NCBI GenBank assembly: GCA_002633005.1
Contig: NMRA01000212.1
Span: forward strand, 73,615-106,250
Source of the DNA: Phoronis australis
Lineage: Eukaryota > Phoronida > Phoronidae
DNA: 32,636 nt
Direction of reading: 5' to 3'
Shown one piece after another: positions 22,801 to 32,636 of this stretch (position 1 is the first letter of the stretch; each line of letters starts with the position of its first letter). The notes beneath the pieces are model-generated. The model was given only the letters and a program-made list of their open reading frames with translations, was not told where the DNA came from and did not search any database. The translations under genes and the position numbers were made by a program.

Positions 22801-25800
22801 TTATTGTAAGTTTGTACTTAAGTAAAACTGACAGAAAATATCAAAAATAACTTGAGAGTTCAAATTCGAGTTCGTACATTAGACCACAAGCTCTTCTCAA
22901 TTAGTGGGAGAGGTGTGCAAACTGAGTCTTAAAATTGCGATGAACAGAAGGCATACGCCATGCTGACAACACGGAGGAATGAAATGGCACAGCAACATGT
23001 GTACAACGTAGAGATGATGAAACTTTACTGAAGACTCGACTCGAACATTGACCAATCATAAAGCACCAAATTTGAACGTTTACTCAAAGTAGTCAAATCT
23101 TGAGTAAAGTTTGGAGCTCTTCTAAAACTGAAAAAGTGGACAAAAGGGCAGCTGTTACGCAGATATCAGTTTGAAAACAAAAAGATAATGCAGATATTCT
23201 GACAACAACAAAAAACAAAAGAAATTCAGATAATCTCATTGATGAAGCAAGAAAGACTAAAAAATATTTCACTTACCTTATAGATACTTTGTAAATAGCG
23301 TGTCATTAGAGTTAAATAGGCGACAGACTCTTTCATGTCTTTCGTTCGTTTAACAAAGAACCCATCTATAACCTGAAATTTTTCATAATGCTGTTTATAA
23401 AACAGGTAAACAGAGGTAGACAGAATTACAATATTCAGAATTACAATATTCAGTCGGTAACAACTATGTTGGATTGAACATTCACCCACTAACTTCTATT
23501 TAAACTTTTAATTTTTAAAGACCCAAGCATAGTTAAAACTCCACCTTAATTAATTAATAAATTAATTAATACAGAGGGGACCCGGGACACTAAGGTCCAT
23601 AAAGCATCACTTAACCCATGTATTTCACTTGCCAGTAATACAAAGAAGGTCACTGTCATCGTTCCGAGGACTTTTTAATGAACTCTTGACCATGAAATGA
23701 ATTACACCCAGAACAAAAAAATCAGATAAAATACTGTTTCCCGTCATGACAGCTGAAAATTTAGTTAACATCAAAACTTACTGGTAATAGCTATTATGGC
23801 AGAAAAAATCTAATTACAGAATTGCTTAATACACCTCACCAACTGTTCTGTTAACTCCCCTTCATTCTCCGTCATTAGGGAGAACTACTCTGATGGTGAA
23901 CTCAGCTTCCATCCAGCTGTCATAACAGGTTATTTTGTCCAAATATTTTTGACTTGTACCATAAATGCTCACCTCTGGTCATTACGCTAAATTACCAATC
24001 TGGACAAAGACTCCCTCACCCTTCGGCCTGCGCCTTAACCCGGATGAATGCAATCAACAAGACCATTCATTCAAACTGCATTACTTTAAAATTCATGTTG
24101 CCCAAGGCCTCTCTAATGTTTATGAAACTTGACTCAAAATTTTTATACAGAATTTGTTGACATCTTAAGGCGACGTACAATGTCAACTACAACAAAATCT
24201 TGAAAAAGCAATGTTATGTAATCATTCAGACAATCGTGTTAATATACCTGAGTATTTGCAATACACTGCTCTAATGCATCTTCCTTAATGCTAAGGTTTT
24301 TTGATGATCTGTACTCCTCAATAAGATATATGGTGTTCCTCAGTCCACAGTTCCTCAAACGAAACTGAAATATCAAGACCACACATAGATAAAATAAAGT
24401 AAAACTACTTGAATACAGAGCTCTACAAATTCAACAGCAAAAGCTCTGCTGTTGCTGATTGTGTGGAATGAACAATGACATGCACTGGTTGATTTGGTAA
24501 TGTTGGGGTGGTCCTTTATGACTCGGCTGAAACTCATTTTATGGTCAACAAAAGCTACAGTCTGACCTGAAGTTGGGAGTGCCTGCAGTTGACTCAGGCC
24601 TAACCATAGTGAGCTAAGTAACGTTGGGGTGGTCCTAAAGATGCTTCTTTATGACTTGGTTGAAAGTCGTATTTTGGTCATTGTAAGCTACAGTCTGACC
24701 TGAAATTGGTGTGGCTGTAGTTAACTGAGGCCTGTCCATAGTGAGCTAAGTGAAGCTTGTTTCACGGCTAAGTGAAAGAATGTTTCTCTCAGAATGCAAC
24801 TTTCCTAATCACAAGACATAAAAAAAGAAGTTGTCTCACGGTATAGTTCATCATATTACATCAAAAGTAGGTTTAGCAATGTTTTCAATATTGAACAGAG
24901 AACTTCACATATCCATTTACCAGACTGCCTGGCATACCACAGTACGCAAGGCATAGAAACATGCACACAACCATGAATCTGCACACATGAGTGTGCATAC
25001 AAAATGAGTGTGCACACAAGCACGAGTGTGATAGTCACTGTACTTAGCTTTTGAAGCAGAAACTTCTTACCTTCTGTTCTTTAAACCTCCCATCCACAAC
25101 ACTAGTAGCCAAGTCATCCATTCGTTTCCGCTCAATAATGTAGTCTAGCACAATCTCACGAGCAGTTGGCAGAGCTAGTTGACCTGCAACACAATAAATG
25201 ATCCATATGGGCCATGTTGTCGTGCCAAGATAATTTACAGCATGATCTTGAAAATGAGAAAACCGAGTGTGAACTGACTTAATGTTTGGAGCAACAACTT
25301 GACCGACTTCGCAAAAGAAATACCAGCATTGAATTAAAAATGAGTCGAAGGTAGTAAAATCCACTCTGCGACATCACTAAGACATCGTTTAAATTCATGC
25401 AAATAAGGGGAAGTCTCCTTGGCTGCTTGTGGTTTGGTAAATAAAATGCTAAAGATTTTAAAAATGTCACCTCCGTCACACACAAATCTCTGTCTGGTAG
25501 CATAGGACGGTGTCATCTGTTGTTAGCTAGAGAAACTGAGCATCCGTGATCTGATCCAGGATCATTGTTTATCATACATCGACTCACCAGTACTTAGTAA
25601 CAATGTCTCTCAAAACCGATATAGAATCGAGTCTCCAATAAGAAGTGTTTACAATCAACTCTGAAGAAACTTCCGAATTCCAAAACTACTCAGCGTATGC
25701 ACATTATACTATCTGAGTAATAACCTGAGGACGGTGTCACATTAGAGTAATGTTTTACTGAAAGTTGCCTATTTCTGCCTGGCCCCATCCTTTCTCATCA

Positions 25801-28800
25801 AGATGCTAAGACAAGCTTGGACATTTTGAGCACGATGTTGGTCTGTCAGAGCCTTAAACTAATTAGCTGCTGTAGACACATTTCTAAATAGCCTTTGTTC
25901 AGTTTCGCCTGTTGTTCAGGAACACACGACACAGGGTCTCAATGCCATTCTGCACTGCCTAACGAACAACGAGTGAATAGGCATTTGTGAGACAGTGTTC
26001 ATTCAATAAGACTTCAATGAATCTGTTTTTTATGCGAATTTTATCAAGAAGACAGCATACACCAGGATAATGCAGTAGATTCGATGCAAACTCGGTCTCG
26101 TGAAAAAGATAGTGTTGTACCCTTTTGAGTGAGTACTCACCAGGCAATGGTGCCACACGTTCTCGAGCAATCCACAAGAAATCGCCTACATGCAACTTCT
26201 TAACTTCACAATCGATCCCATTTTTTATCAGCTCGGGTAGCAAATTCTGTTTGTCTGAGCCCACTCTGTAAATTAAACAACGATCATCGAGCTCAAGATA
26301 TGTCTGCAGCAAATATGCAGGATTAAAATGAACTTTAACAATACAGAATAAATGTGTTTGCTCCTCAAACAAAAATATCCCATTAGTTGAGAAAGCTACA
26401 AATGTCTCCAAAATGTCAAGAATAATTAATTTGCCTTAATTTGATTTTTTATAATTATCAAACATTACATTAAGAATAATTGACTCTACAAGGTTATGTC
26501 TGATCCAAAAATGCAACATAATTAAATACAAAAATGATTTTTCCTCCCAGAACCACACCAATGACTACCTTGAGACATTCCTTTCAATTCGAAACATAAA
26601 ATGCTAGTTATACTGTACCAATGGTACCTCCCGCAAGAGTGAGGCAATAATTATCTCACAATCTGAGTCTCCACTCACATGCCCAGGGCATTAGTGACAG
26701 TTGACAATTCAGCAAGCATGTTTTTGTCTTTTGAGGGTTGGCGAGGGTTGCACAGCAGTTCGTTTCTTTCAAAGACTTAGCGATCTAGTCACACCACATC
26801 TCTTTTGAGAGATCAGACAACTTAATCTTCATTTAACCCTGATTAGCTGGGTAAACGAATGAAAATCGAGTTAGGCTTTTTACTATCATAAAATCAAGCT
26901 CATCAAATTCCCTACCATGGTAATGATTTTATTTCCGTAATCAACAAGAATGTCAAAACCATCAGCAACTCATTAGACAATAAAACACTTCAGAGACCAT
27001 CAAGGTTGGGATGTCTGAAGTGACATGTATGCATAGTCTTGTTACAGCAATAGAATTCTGTCACTAAAAGAAATATTACTAGGCCGATTTTATGAGGGTA
27101 AAACGTTTACATTGATTTTTGTTTTTAGTTAGCTAAACCCCAAAGTCCAGCTTTAGTAACTATCCATTTAATCTTAACAATGGCCTTTAGTTAGCAATTT
27201 ATGATTCGAATATGAAGCCTGTAATATTGACTTTTTGTGTTTTCCTCAATGCCATGAACTTGGGTCATCTTTTATGTCAACTAACGTCTGATACAAAATC
27301 AGCCTTTCGCCATTTATAGTATTTATCTAATAAGGATATTATTAAAAACAAATGGAATGTCGTGTTCAACAAAACTTGTTTCAAGGAAAATTTTCTGCTG
27401 AGATATTCTGACATGAAAAGACAGGAAGGGTTCCTTTAGGACCAGAACAAACTTTACGTAAAGCCTTACCCGTAATGTTCAGCATTGTCAACCACCAGCA
27501 CTATGTCAAAACGTCCAGGTTTAAGTACAAACAGGCTATTTCCCCCATCAACATCTGAATGCACACCGCCAGTGGAATCAACAGACTGTAGTAAGGAACC
27601 TGTTGGCCGAAAACTGTCAACTCTGTTGTCTTTAATGGAGTAATCACTACAAACAACAGATGAATATTATCATAACATTTTTCAAAATTGAGACAATTCC
27701 AATTGCAAAATTGTAATTTTTCAATATTTCAAAGGTATTATAGATTGCTGCAAATGCTCAACATTTTGCAAAATGTTGGTGACAGCTGCACAGTGTGCAA
27801 ACCACGACGACAACACACGTTTCTTAAATATTTCTGTTGAATTACATGACAAAATGAAATTCCACATATCTCCATACTAAACTGAAGACTTTTTATGGTA
27901 GTCCAGTCTTAACAACTATTAGACATCACGAGCATTTATAAACAACCGATTCCTATTAATAAAATTAAATTAAATTAATAAAATATTACAGAATATTTCA
28001 CTAAGTCCCACATGGCCAATGTGACGGGTCCAGAATAGTGTAGGGCACTTACCTATCTGACAAGCTTGCTTTGTCCAGGCCAGTGTTGAGATAACAATCC
28101 ACATCAGCTTGGTCAGTGACATTCGTTGAGTCACCAATAACATGTAAGGGGGTGCTACTGCTGGCTATTGAAAAAGACGTACTGGAAAGTCGACGTGCCA
28201 ACTGAACACCACTTTCTGTCAGGCTGTATCTAAAAGAAACAAGCGTACAAGTGAATGATGAACCATTAAAAAAGCTTTTGAAAACCATGTTCTGAATAGT
28301 GTCGGAAACAATTTCTTCACACACCTGTTTACTCTTCTAATGAAACATGGTTGTGTTCTTGTCCTCAGTTTGAATTGACACTGACTAGAATTTCTCTGAT
28401 GGCCATAGTTTCAGCTCTCGAAGCATTATGGCCATCAAATGTGCCAGATGTAGATAAGGTTAAATTTGTTCAGAGAGATTACTGCTTTTGTGCGCATTTT
28501 GGGCTTGTATATTTTTGTTTATTTGGTTGCAAGTCCAATGGACTGGTGTTATAATCAAAACATTGTTTTTGAATGTTGAAACCTAAATGTCACAATTGTA
28601 ATGGAATAAAATAAAATTCTGAGAGATTCATTCATTTATTCAGCCTTCCATTCATTTGCTCAGTTAATTCAACAGTTATTATTCACTTACTTGGCTGGAT
28701 TACTTCTTTTCACAACAAGTCCCTTCCTAATGAGAGTACTGACTGAAGACCAAGCAGTATAGTGACTACCACGGGTAGGCTGAAACACATTATCACACAG

Positions 28801-31800
28801 TCATTATTGGAATGTCTCGCATGCATACTACCGATATAAGATGTCTATGATGCCCAAAGTGCCATCTCAGCATGGTTTGAATTTCATTCTGTTTCTCATA
28901 AACAATACACACTTGTGCTACTTCTAAATTAAAACAGTCTTTTTTAAAAAATTCTCTAACAGGATCCCATGCCTAGTAAACTTTACTGATAGGTAAAGGA
29001 TATGATTTTTAAAAACAAAAATATTTTTGGCACATTTTTATCTACTCAACCCATTGCTAGTATAATTATTTATTTATAGCATGTTCTCTATTTCAATTTT
29101 ATTTAACTACAAACCACAGTGAAGGAAGTATCCGACAGTGGCTGAGCAGTATCCATCAGATTCATCTTTGTCATATATCCAACACTGTCTTGTCCCTGAA
29201 AATTGAAAATCATTAAAGTAGTGTCAACCAATCCCTGGCCGAATAATTCTGGCAGCACCAAAAATGTTTATTTTGGAAAACTCACCAGTCAAATCTCACC
29301 AATTGCTGACAGAACAATGCCAAAATTGTCCCTAAGCTTATCCAGTTCTTAAAATCTTAACACTCATGAGATTACTTACAGAATTATAATATTATATTAT
29401 AATATTATATTATATTATCTAGTGGAAGCTACGTCACAAAACTTGAAAACGGTAAAGCATAACGTTGGTGCTACTTATTGTATAAGAAAAAATGACAACA
29501 TTTTAATTGTCCACCATTGATACTGAATTGTTGAGATTGTATATCACTTACACTTATGATATCACTTACACCTATGATATCACTTACACCTATGATATCA
29601 CTTACACCTATGATATCACTTACACCTATGATATCACTTACACCTATATCACTTACACCTATGATATCACTTACACCTATGATATCACTTACACCTATAA
29701 TACACATTACAGACAGCAAGACATGCAATTAATCACAGCATAGTGACCTACCAGTGTCAAAAGTGCTACTTCTTTCTAATGATTTCTGGGTTATTAATAA
29801 TGATAACATGGTGAAGCATTGTGTTTGTGACCCATGACATTCACAACACATCATGAGACCATGCTATGGCACTATTCAACTGTCCGTGGTTTTCCAGGAC
29901 AGTTAAAATTAAAGTGCTACAAAAGAGTTCTTATTTTCTTATTTATCGAACTTGCAATGACCTCTGAAAATTGCTACAAGGATTAATGGATATTTTCAAG
30001 CCAAAAAGAGATGGCCTGTGGTTCACGTCTTGAAGTTCTTTCTTACCTGCGACTCCTGCAGTAAAGTTACCAAGACAGCATAACCTCCCGATCTGTAAGA
30101 CGGAATGTATTCACCACTTTTTCTTCTTGCAGTCTAAAAGAAAAGTAAAATTCAGCCAATGCACTCACAGTAATCCACTAGCGGTAGTCACACACAAAGC
30201 CCATTTATGCTCATAGGTGGCAGTATTAGAGGCATTTATGACTATGGTAATTCCTTACTTATTTCGCTCAAACACATTTGACAAAATTTTCAAAATTGTA
30301 AATTTTATTTTTCGATGATAGATTACTTTAGCTGCAAATAATAGAAATTTAATGTTAACCAAATGACATCCTGTGATTCTCTAGGCTCATCATCACTCAG
30401 ACATAACAACCATGGACAAATTAAGGCTTGAATTGCCATATCTGTAGCACAGTGGGTCCTTGGTTTCAGTTAGAAAATAATAGGTTTCACAGGAGACCAC
30501 AACACACAGGCGACAGTAAGTACAAAGTATGCAGTTAATGCCTTTCTCTCTATCATTTAGTTTATAGTATATGGACAATTTTAAAAATTGCCTTAGCTGC
30601 GTTGACTTGATTTGGTTCTGGAGGTGGTGGTGGAACAGAAAAGCTGCTGAAGTCGTTGGGTTGACTTGACAATTTATTTTGTTGCGCCTTTGGTTCTCTT
30701 GGCAATGTAACTTGTGCCTTTGGTTCACTTGGCAATGCTACGTGTTGTACCCTTGGGATTTCAGTGGTTCCTGGAAACAAACACATTATTCACTAAATGC
30801 ATATGTTATGCATGTGGCAAAATGCCTCAAATGAACCACGAGCAACGAAGCGAAATGACTATAACCAATAACATAGGCTCCTACATAACAGCGCACAACG
30901 TATGCCAATGTAGAATCAGAGAGGACTGCTATTAAACATTCAAAAGAAAAGCGAGAACATCGCATTGAACCAATTAAGCAAGTCCATGATTGCAGACAAT
31001 CACTCATTGTTAAACATTTTTGTTAAAAAAATATGTTCAATTTGTACTTAATAGTGACTTGAATATGGTGTAAATATTGACTTTGTTTATTTTCCTTACA
31101 ACAACGACCTTGGCAATTTTTTGTATAGACTGACACCTGATGCTAGATCTGACTGCCACCAGAGAGACTGTCCATTGTTCCAAGGAGCAAATTACACCCA
31201 TAAACATGTGGTTAAAATGCATTTTGGACAATGTGTCAAACATGTGGTCTCCCACTAGAATGTTCCTGTTGATACAGACCACTAAACAATTGTATGCAAT
31301 TAATTTACACAACAGGAGACCAAAATGTTCTTTTCAGAAATCTGGCATACAGATGGATGCATCATTTAGTTTCAGTGTCCAAATTTGTTAAAGCTTTCGT
31401 TTACATCCATTCACTTTCTGTTGTTAAAGTTCTTCCAAATTCTTCTTTACTCAGTGGAGTAATTTCGGTACTAAGAAATAGAATAGAATAGTTTGTTATT
31501 GTTTGAGACTCTGCTCGATGCATAAAATGACACGCTGTGACAAGTCAATTTATTAAGCTTGGTCTCATGCAATAACAAACCATCAGTGCTTCCCATGTCT
31601 AGAAATCATGTGTAACCGGAGAAAGGCACAGTGTGAAACAAGCCTTAAAATCGTGAGCTGTCTAAAACCAAAAGTTAATTTTTGACGAACTGTCATTCAT
31701 AGCAGCTTTAATGGTTTTACAGGTTGTACATTGGACTGCAGACTGTCCCAGTTATCATGAGATTATCACCCTACCTTCCCCAGCCATGTGTTTTGCCAAC

Positions 31801-32390
31801 TTGTCATCAAGCATCTTGCATAAAGTGTCACCTAAAATTGCAAATTCAACAATTAATGAAATAACAATAAGTATGCACATGCAATAAATTGAACCGAACC
31901 AAACTTACGTTGTGCCCAAAGTGTATTCCAAAGTGACCACAAATTGCCTTGCCTGAGAATTTGAGAATCAAAGCAATACATAAACAATTGAACTTGAAGT
32001 CTTCTAGCACTCAGCTGCTATTTTGTGAAAACTAAATTTATTCAAACTCGCTAACCAAATTTACAACCAGTAGGTCAAGAATTCTGAAATCAAGCACGTT
32101 ACCACGGAGCACAGAGGTTCGAGTGCAAATGTCCCCCTTAGAAACACGATATACTAACAGAGCAAAGTTGTGTCACCAACACTTTGTTATCCAGGCAATT
32201 TCAAAATAGTGCAACGTTCACTAGACCACTTTGTTCTATGACAGCTACCCATTAAAATGCAATCATGGTGTCAAGATAGAATCAGTTATATAAGCCAGTT
32301 GGAAAAATGTCTGTTACCAAAGAATTCCAAAATTTTGCAATCTTTCCCAGTTTTGAGAGGTAGTGGAAACTTCTGGAGACTCTTCAATGC
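19786..32390 (-). CDS. MUS81: MUS81 structure-specific endonuclease subunit, 16 exons, 5' end outside window
   Basis: MUS81 pairs with an EME1-type partner in the nucleus and cuts 3' flaps, stalled forks and nicked Holliday junctions. Exons in transcript order: 32390-32318, 31831-31775, 30770-30592, 30133-30047, 29195-29115, 28779-28691, 28229-28053, 27646-27470, 26265-26141, 25183-25071, 24364-24248, 23372-23277, 22163-22047, 21288-21185, 20865-20782, 19849-19786. All phases agree and the join is 1740 nt, 579 residues plus TAA. Numbered from the first residue seen: HhH about 1-43, low-complexity linker 44-103, winged-helix region about 108-205, ERCC4 nuclease about 289-460 and tandem HhH about 485-575. 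The metal-binding residues expected of the family are all present: D301/E304 (VVDNAEH), D335 (HVGDF) and E366/D371/D372 (ERKRMDD). So the enzyme should be active. The initiator Met and roughly 45 residues are missing at the right edge. I saw no credible first exon between 32391 and 32636. Confidence 0.96.
20782..20865 (-). CDS. MUS81: MUS81 exon O
   Basis: The 84-nt exon reads [20 protein letters not shown] then LKYGQNK. The acceptor was set at cgtttaag rather than at the CAG nine bases further in. Both keep frame, but the first restores the family's S-L-x-x-A-(Y/F) helix. The donor is AG|gtttga. Confidence 0.92.
21036..21120 (-). pseudogene. Decayed tandem copy of MUS81 exon N
   Basis: This intronic stretch aligns with exon N and its donor region. 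It shares an almost identical 19-base run (ATTTTCAATACTTTGTCAC against ...ATCAC on the plus strand) and a TCTTGGTGTATCA block matching TCTTGGCGTGTCA. An internal deletion of about 11 bases breaks the frame. The donor GT is gone (gtgagtaatt is aagagtaatt here), so it should not be spliced in. A further partial unit at about 20906-20960 repeats the segment beyond the exon. Confidence 0.75.
21185..21288 (-). CDS. MUS81: MUS81 exon N: C-terminal HhH
   Basis: The 104-nt exon reads [20 protein letters not shown] then [14 protein letters not shown]. It corresponds to the V.E.F..QL....G.S..KA.....Y.TP block. The acceptor is ttttcag and the donor is TC|gtgagt. A decayed second copy lies just downstream in the transcript at 21036-21120. 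Confidence 0.95.
22047..22163 (-). CDS. MUS81: MUS81 exon M: start of C-terminal HhH
   Basis: The 117-nt, 39-codon exon has a variable first half and ends [15 protein letters not shown], the family's LL.F..FN..A.K.K entry to the tandem HhH. The acceptor is ctttctag and the donor is AAG|gtaact. Confidence 0.95.
23277..23372 (-). CDS. MUS81: MUS81 exon L: end of nuclease domain
   Basis: The 96-nt, 32-codon exon reads [16 protein letters not shown] then [16 protein letters not shown], the conserved block that closes the nuclease domain. The acceptor is aatttcag and the donor is AAG|gtaagt. Confidence 0.97.
23418..23572. repeat. Short direct repeats and TTAA tract
   Basis: AGAATTACAATATTC occurs twice in a row near 23421-23452, and AATTAATTAATAAATTAATT near 23549-23570. 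Both lie in the intron between exons L and M. Confidence 0.6.
24248..24364 (-). CDS. MUS81: MUS81 exon K: nuclease core
   Basis: The 117-nt, 39-codon exon reads [17 protein letters not shown] then [16 protein letters not shown] and CIANTQ. This matches the family's R...CG....IYL.EE and NLS.....L.QA..NTQ blocks. The acceptor is atatttcag and the donor is CAG|gtatat. Confidence 0.96.
24497..24752. repeat. Tandem duplication (about 122-bp period) in MUS81 intron
   Basis: Two copies start with GTTGGGGTGGTCCT (about 24501 and 24623). Both share GCTACAGTCTGACCTGAA and end CATAGTGAGCTAAGT. It sits between exons J and K. I see no coding capacity in it. Confidence 0.85.
24955..25030. repeat. GTGTGCACACA-rich low-complexity tract
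   Basis: Irregular repeats of GCACACA and GAGTGTGCA lie just outside the donor of exon J. Confidence 0.6.
25071..25183 (-). CDS. MUS81: MUS81 exon J: ERKRMDD catalytic motif
   Basis: The 113-nt exon holds [20 protein letters not shown], the ERKX3D nuclease signature (E366, D371, D372), then [10 protein letters not shown]. The acceptor is gtgttgcag and the donor is AAG|gtaaga. The residues just after the acceptor (QLALPTA) appear to lengthen the loop before the motif by about five residues compared with the vertebrate protein as I recall it. Confidence 0.97.
26141..26265 (-). CDS. MUS81: MUS81 exon I: nuclease GD motif
   Basis: The 125-nt exon reads [20 protein letters not shown] then DFLWIARE. 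D335 in VGDF is the second catalytic acid. The acceptor is aatttacag and the donor is G|gtgagt. Confidence 0.96.
27470..27646 (-). CDS. MUS81: MUS81 exon H: linker and first strand of the nuclease
   Basis: The 177-nt exon codes a Ser/Gly-rich linker, then [20 protein letters not shown]. This is the first strand of the ERCC4 nuclease fold, with the acidic pair D301 and E304. The acceptor is tttgtag and the donor is GG|gtaagg. Confidence 0.95.
28053..28229 (-). CDS. MUS81: MUS81 exon G: end of winged helix and linker
   Basis: The 177-nt exon starts with the family's [15 protein letters not shown] block, then runs into a Ser/Thr-rich linker of no recognisable fold. The acceptor is tttcttttag and the donor is AG|gtaagt. 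The boundary phases match exons F and H. Confidence 0.95.
28691..28779 (-). CDS. MUS81: MUS81 exon F: winged-helix recognition segment
   Basis: The 89-nt exon carries [18 protein letters not shown], one of the most conserved MUS81 winged-helix segments. The acceptor is gtttcag and the donor is AA|gtaagt, which leaves two bases of a lysine codon. Confidence 0.96.
29115..29195 (-). CDS. MUS81: MUS81 exon E
   Basis: The 81-nt, 27-codon exon reads [20 protein letters not shown] then SDTSFTV. It corresponds to the 'G.M.K..L...AQPL.D.SF' stretch of MUS81. The acceptor is attttcag and the donor is GTG|gtttgt. Phase 0 at both ends. Confidence 0.93.
29384..29420. repeat. AT-rich simple repeat
   Basis: Interrupted repeats of TAATATTATAT lie in the same MUS81 intron as the 18-bp minisatellite. 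Confidence 0.85.
29541..29698. repeat. 18-bp minisatellite in MUS81 intron, nine units
   Basis: The unit is ATATCACTTACACCTATG on the plus strand, repeated about nine times, with one unit shortened by three bases near 29645. It lies in the intron between exons D and E. In the sense direction each unit contains GTAAGTG. Confidence 0.97.
30047..30133 (-). CDS. MUS81: MUS81 exon D: start of winged-helix region
   Basis: The 87-nt, 29-codon exon reads [20 protein letters not shown] followed by QESQ. This is the family's signature Y.P.YRSG.YA.L.TL block that opens the winged-helix domain. The acceptor is cttttag and the donor is CAG|gtaaga. It enters and leaves in phase 0. Confidence 0.96.
30592..30770 (-). 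CDS. MUS81: MUS81 exon C: linker with GC donor
   Basis: The 179-nt exon codes the unconserved linker between the HhH and winged-helix regions, residues 44-103. It is rich in Pro, Glu, Lys and Gln. It holds an imperfect internal repeat (LPSEPKAQ then LPREPKAQ) and a five-proline run (SVPPPPPEP). The acceptor is tttccag. The only donor that fits both phase 0 and consensus is AAG|GCAATT, a GC donor. GT alternatives nearby (CAA|GTCAAC, ATT|GTCCAT) also keep phase but match consensus poorly. The 5' border is firm and the 3' border is less certain. Confidence 0.85.
31775..31831 (-). CDS. MUS81: MUS81 exon B: end of N-terminal HhH
   Basis: The 57-nt exon completes a glycine codon and reads [18 protein letters not shown], matching the MUS81 G..LC.MLD..L segment. 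The acceptor is attttag and the donor is G|gtaggg. It is too short to show as a long open frame and was found by following the protein family. Confidence 0.93.
32318..32390 (-). CDS. MUS81: MUS81 exon A (first exon in window): N-terminal HhH
   Basis: The 73-nt exon reads [18 protein letters not shown] followed by KILEFFG. This is the conserved N-terminal helix-hairpin-helix of MUS81, with its proline-rich turn and the KIL..FG end. The acceptor is atgttgcag and the donor is G|gtaaca. The exon enters in phase 0 and leaves one base, so the preceding exon must end on a whole codon. Confidence 0.95.
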
Positions 32391-32636
32391 CTGCAACATA
32401 AAACATGATATCTGAGGTTATTTAAATATCTGGTGCCAAGACAACCAGTCTTGTTTTGCGGTTCTAAGAAATCAAGAAGCATGAATGGTCGTTAGTGTCC
32501 AAATAAACAGAACTTTTAACTTTTCAAGGTGACTTAAGCTTTTTGGTTTCTTGATTGCAGAAAATTAAAAGAATTCTAATCATATCCATTCAAGCTAATA
32601 CTCACATTTGTCTAAAGACACAACCTTAAATTAAAA

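Noticed and set aside
25279-25516. Overlapping minus-strand frames of 60-74 residues in the intron between exons I and J
   Set aside because: No family match and no suitable splice sites in phase with MUS81. The neighbouring exons already join correctly.
29471-29743. Repetitive open frames on both strands (DITYTY / IGVSDI repeats)
   Set aside because: They are translations of the 18-bp intronic minisatellite. A multiple-of-three period gives open frames without coding.
32590-32636. Possible MUS81 upstream exon before a GTGAGT near 32601
   Set aside because: The sequence before that donor has an in-frame TAG and does not resemble the conserved end of the preceding MUS81 exon.

Overview
The window reads as nuclear DNA from an animal, most likely an invertebrate. 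The genes are split by introns with GT/AG borders, there are many diverged mobile-element copies, and one runs-of-N gap lies at 2926-3486. No bacterial operon, prophage, CRISPR array or rRNA is visible. I cannot name the species from sequence alone.

The right-hand 13 kb (19786-32390, minus strand) holds nearly all of one recognisable gene, MUS81. This is the catalytic subunit of the structure-selective endonuclease that cuts stalled forks, flaps and recombination intermediates. I could join 16 coding exons with consistent phase into 1740 nt (579 residues plus stop). They cover the N-terminal helix-hairpin-helix, the winged-helix region, the XPF/ERCC4-type nuclease domain with its GD and ERKRMDD motifs, and the C-terminal tandem HhH. 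Only the first coding exon (initiator Met and about the first 45 residues, by comparison with family length) lies beyond the right edge. The locus carries several local oddities: a GC-AG intron, a decayed tandem copy of one exon, an in-frame duplication of the stop-codon region, and an intronic minisatellite that repeats a perfect 5' splice-site sequence nine times in the sense direction.

A second gene is represented only by what looks like its first coding exon (9697-9967, minus strand): 90 residues with one signal-anchor helix, in the style of a type II membrane ectoenzyme such as an M1 aminopeptidase. No later exon was found towards the left edge. A third, weaker candidate is a housekeeping-type promoter and short first exon on the plus strand near 3870-3923. 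A possible isolated plus-strand exon sits at 796-981.

The left 19 kb is otherwise a repeat landscape. It contains three copies of a composite element with a tRNA-like head and a palindromic tail (2688-2925, about 4011-4694, 13476-14310), a pair of inverted-repeat MITEs (1664-1799, 17218-17375), and a 635-bp tandem duplication joined by a single N (12004-13274) whose units contain long inverted arms. There is also a diverged repeat pair (7456-7790, 18785-19100) and a degenerate array at 15690-16640 in which each unit carries a motif close to the bilaterian CTCF core. The elements are non-autonomous: I see no transposase or reverse transcriptase reading frame.
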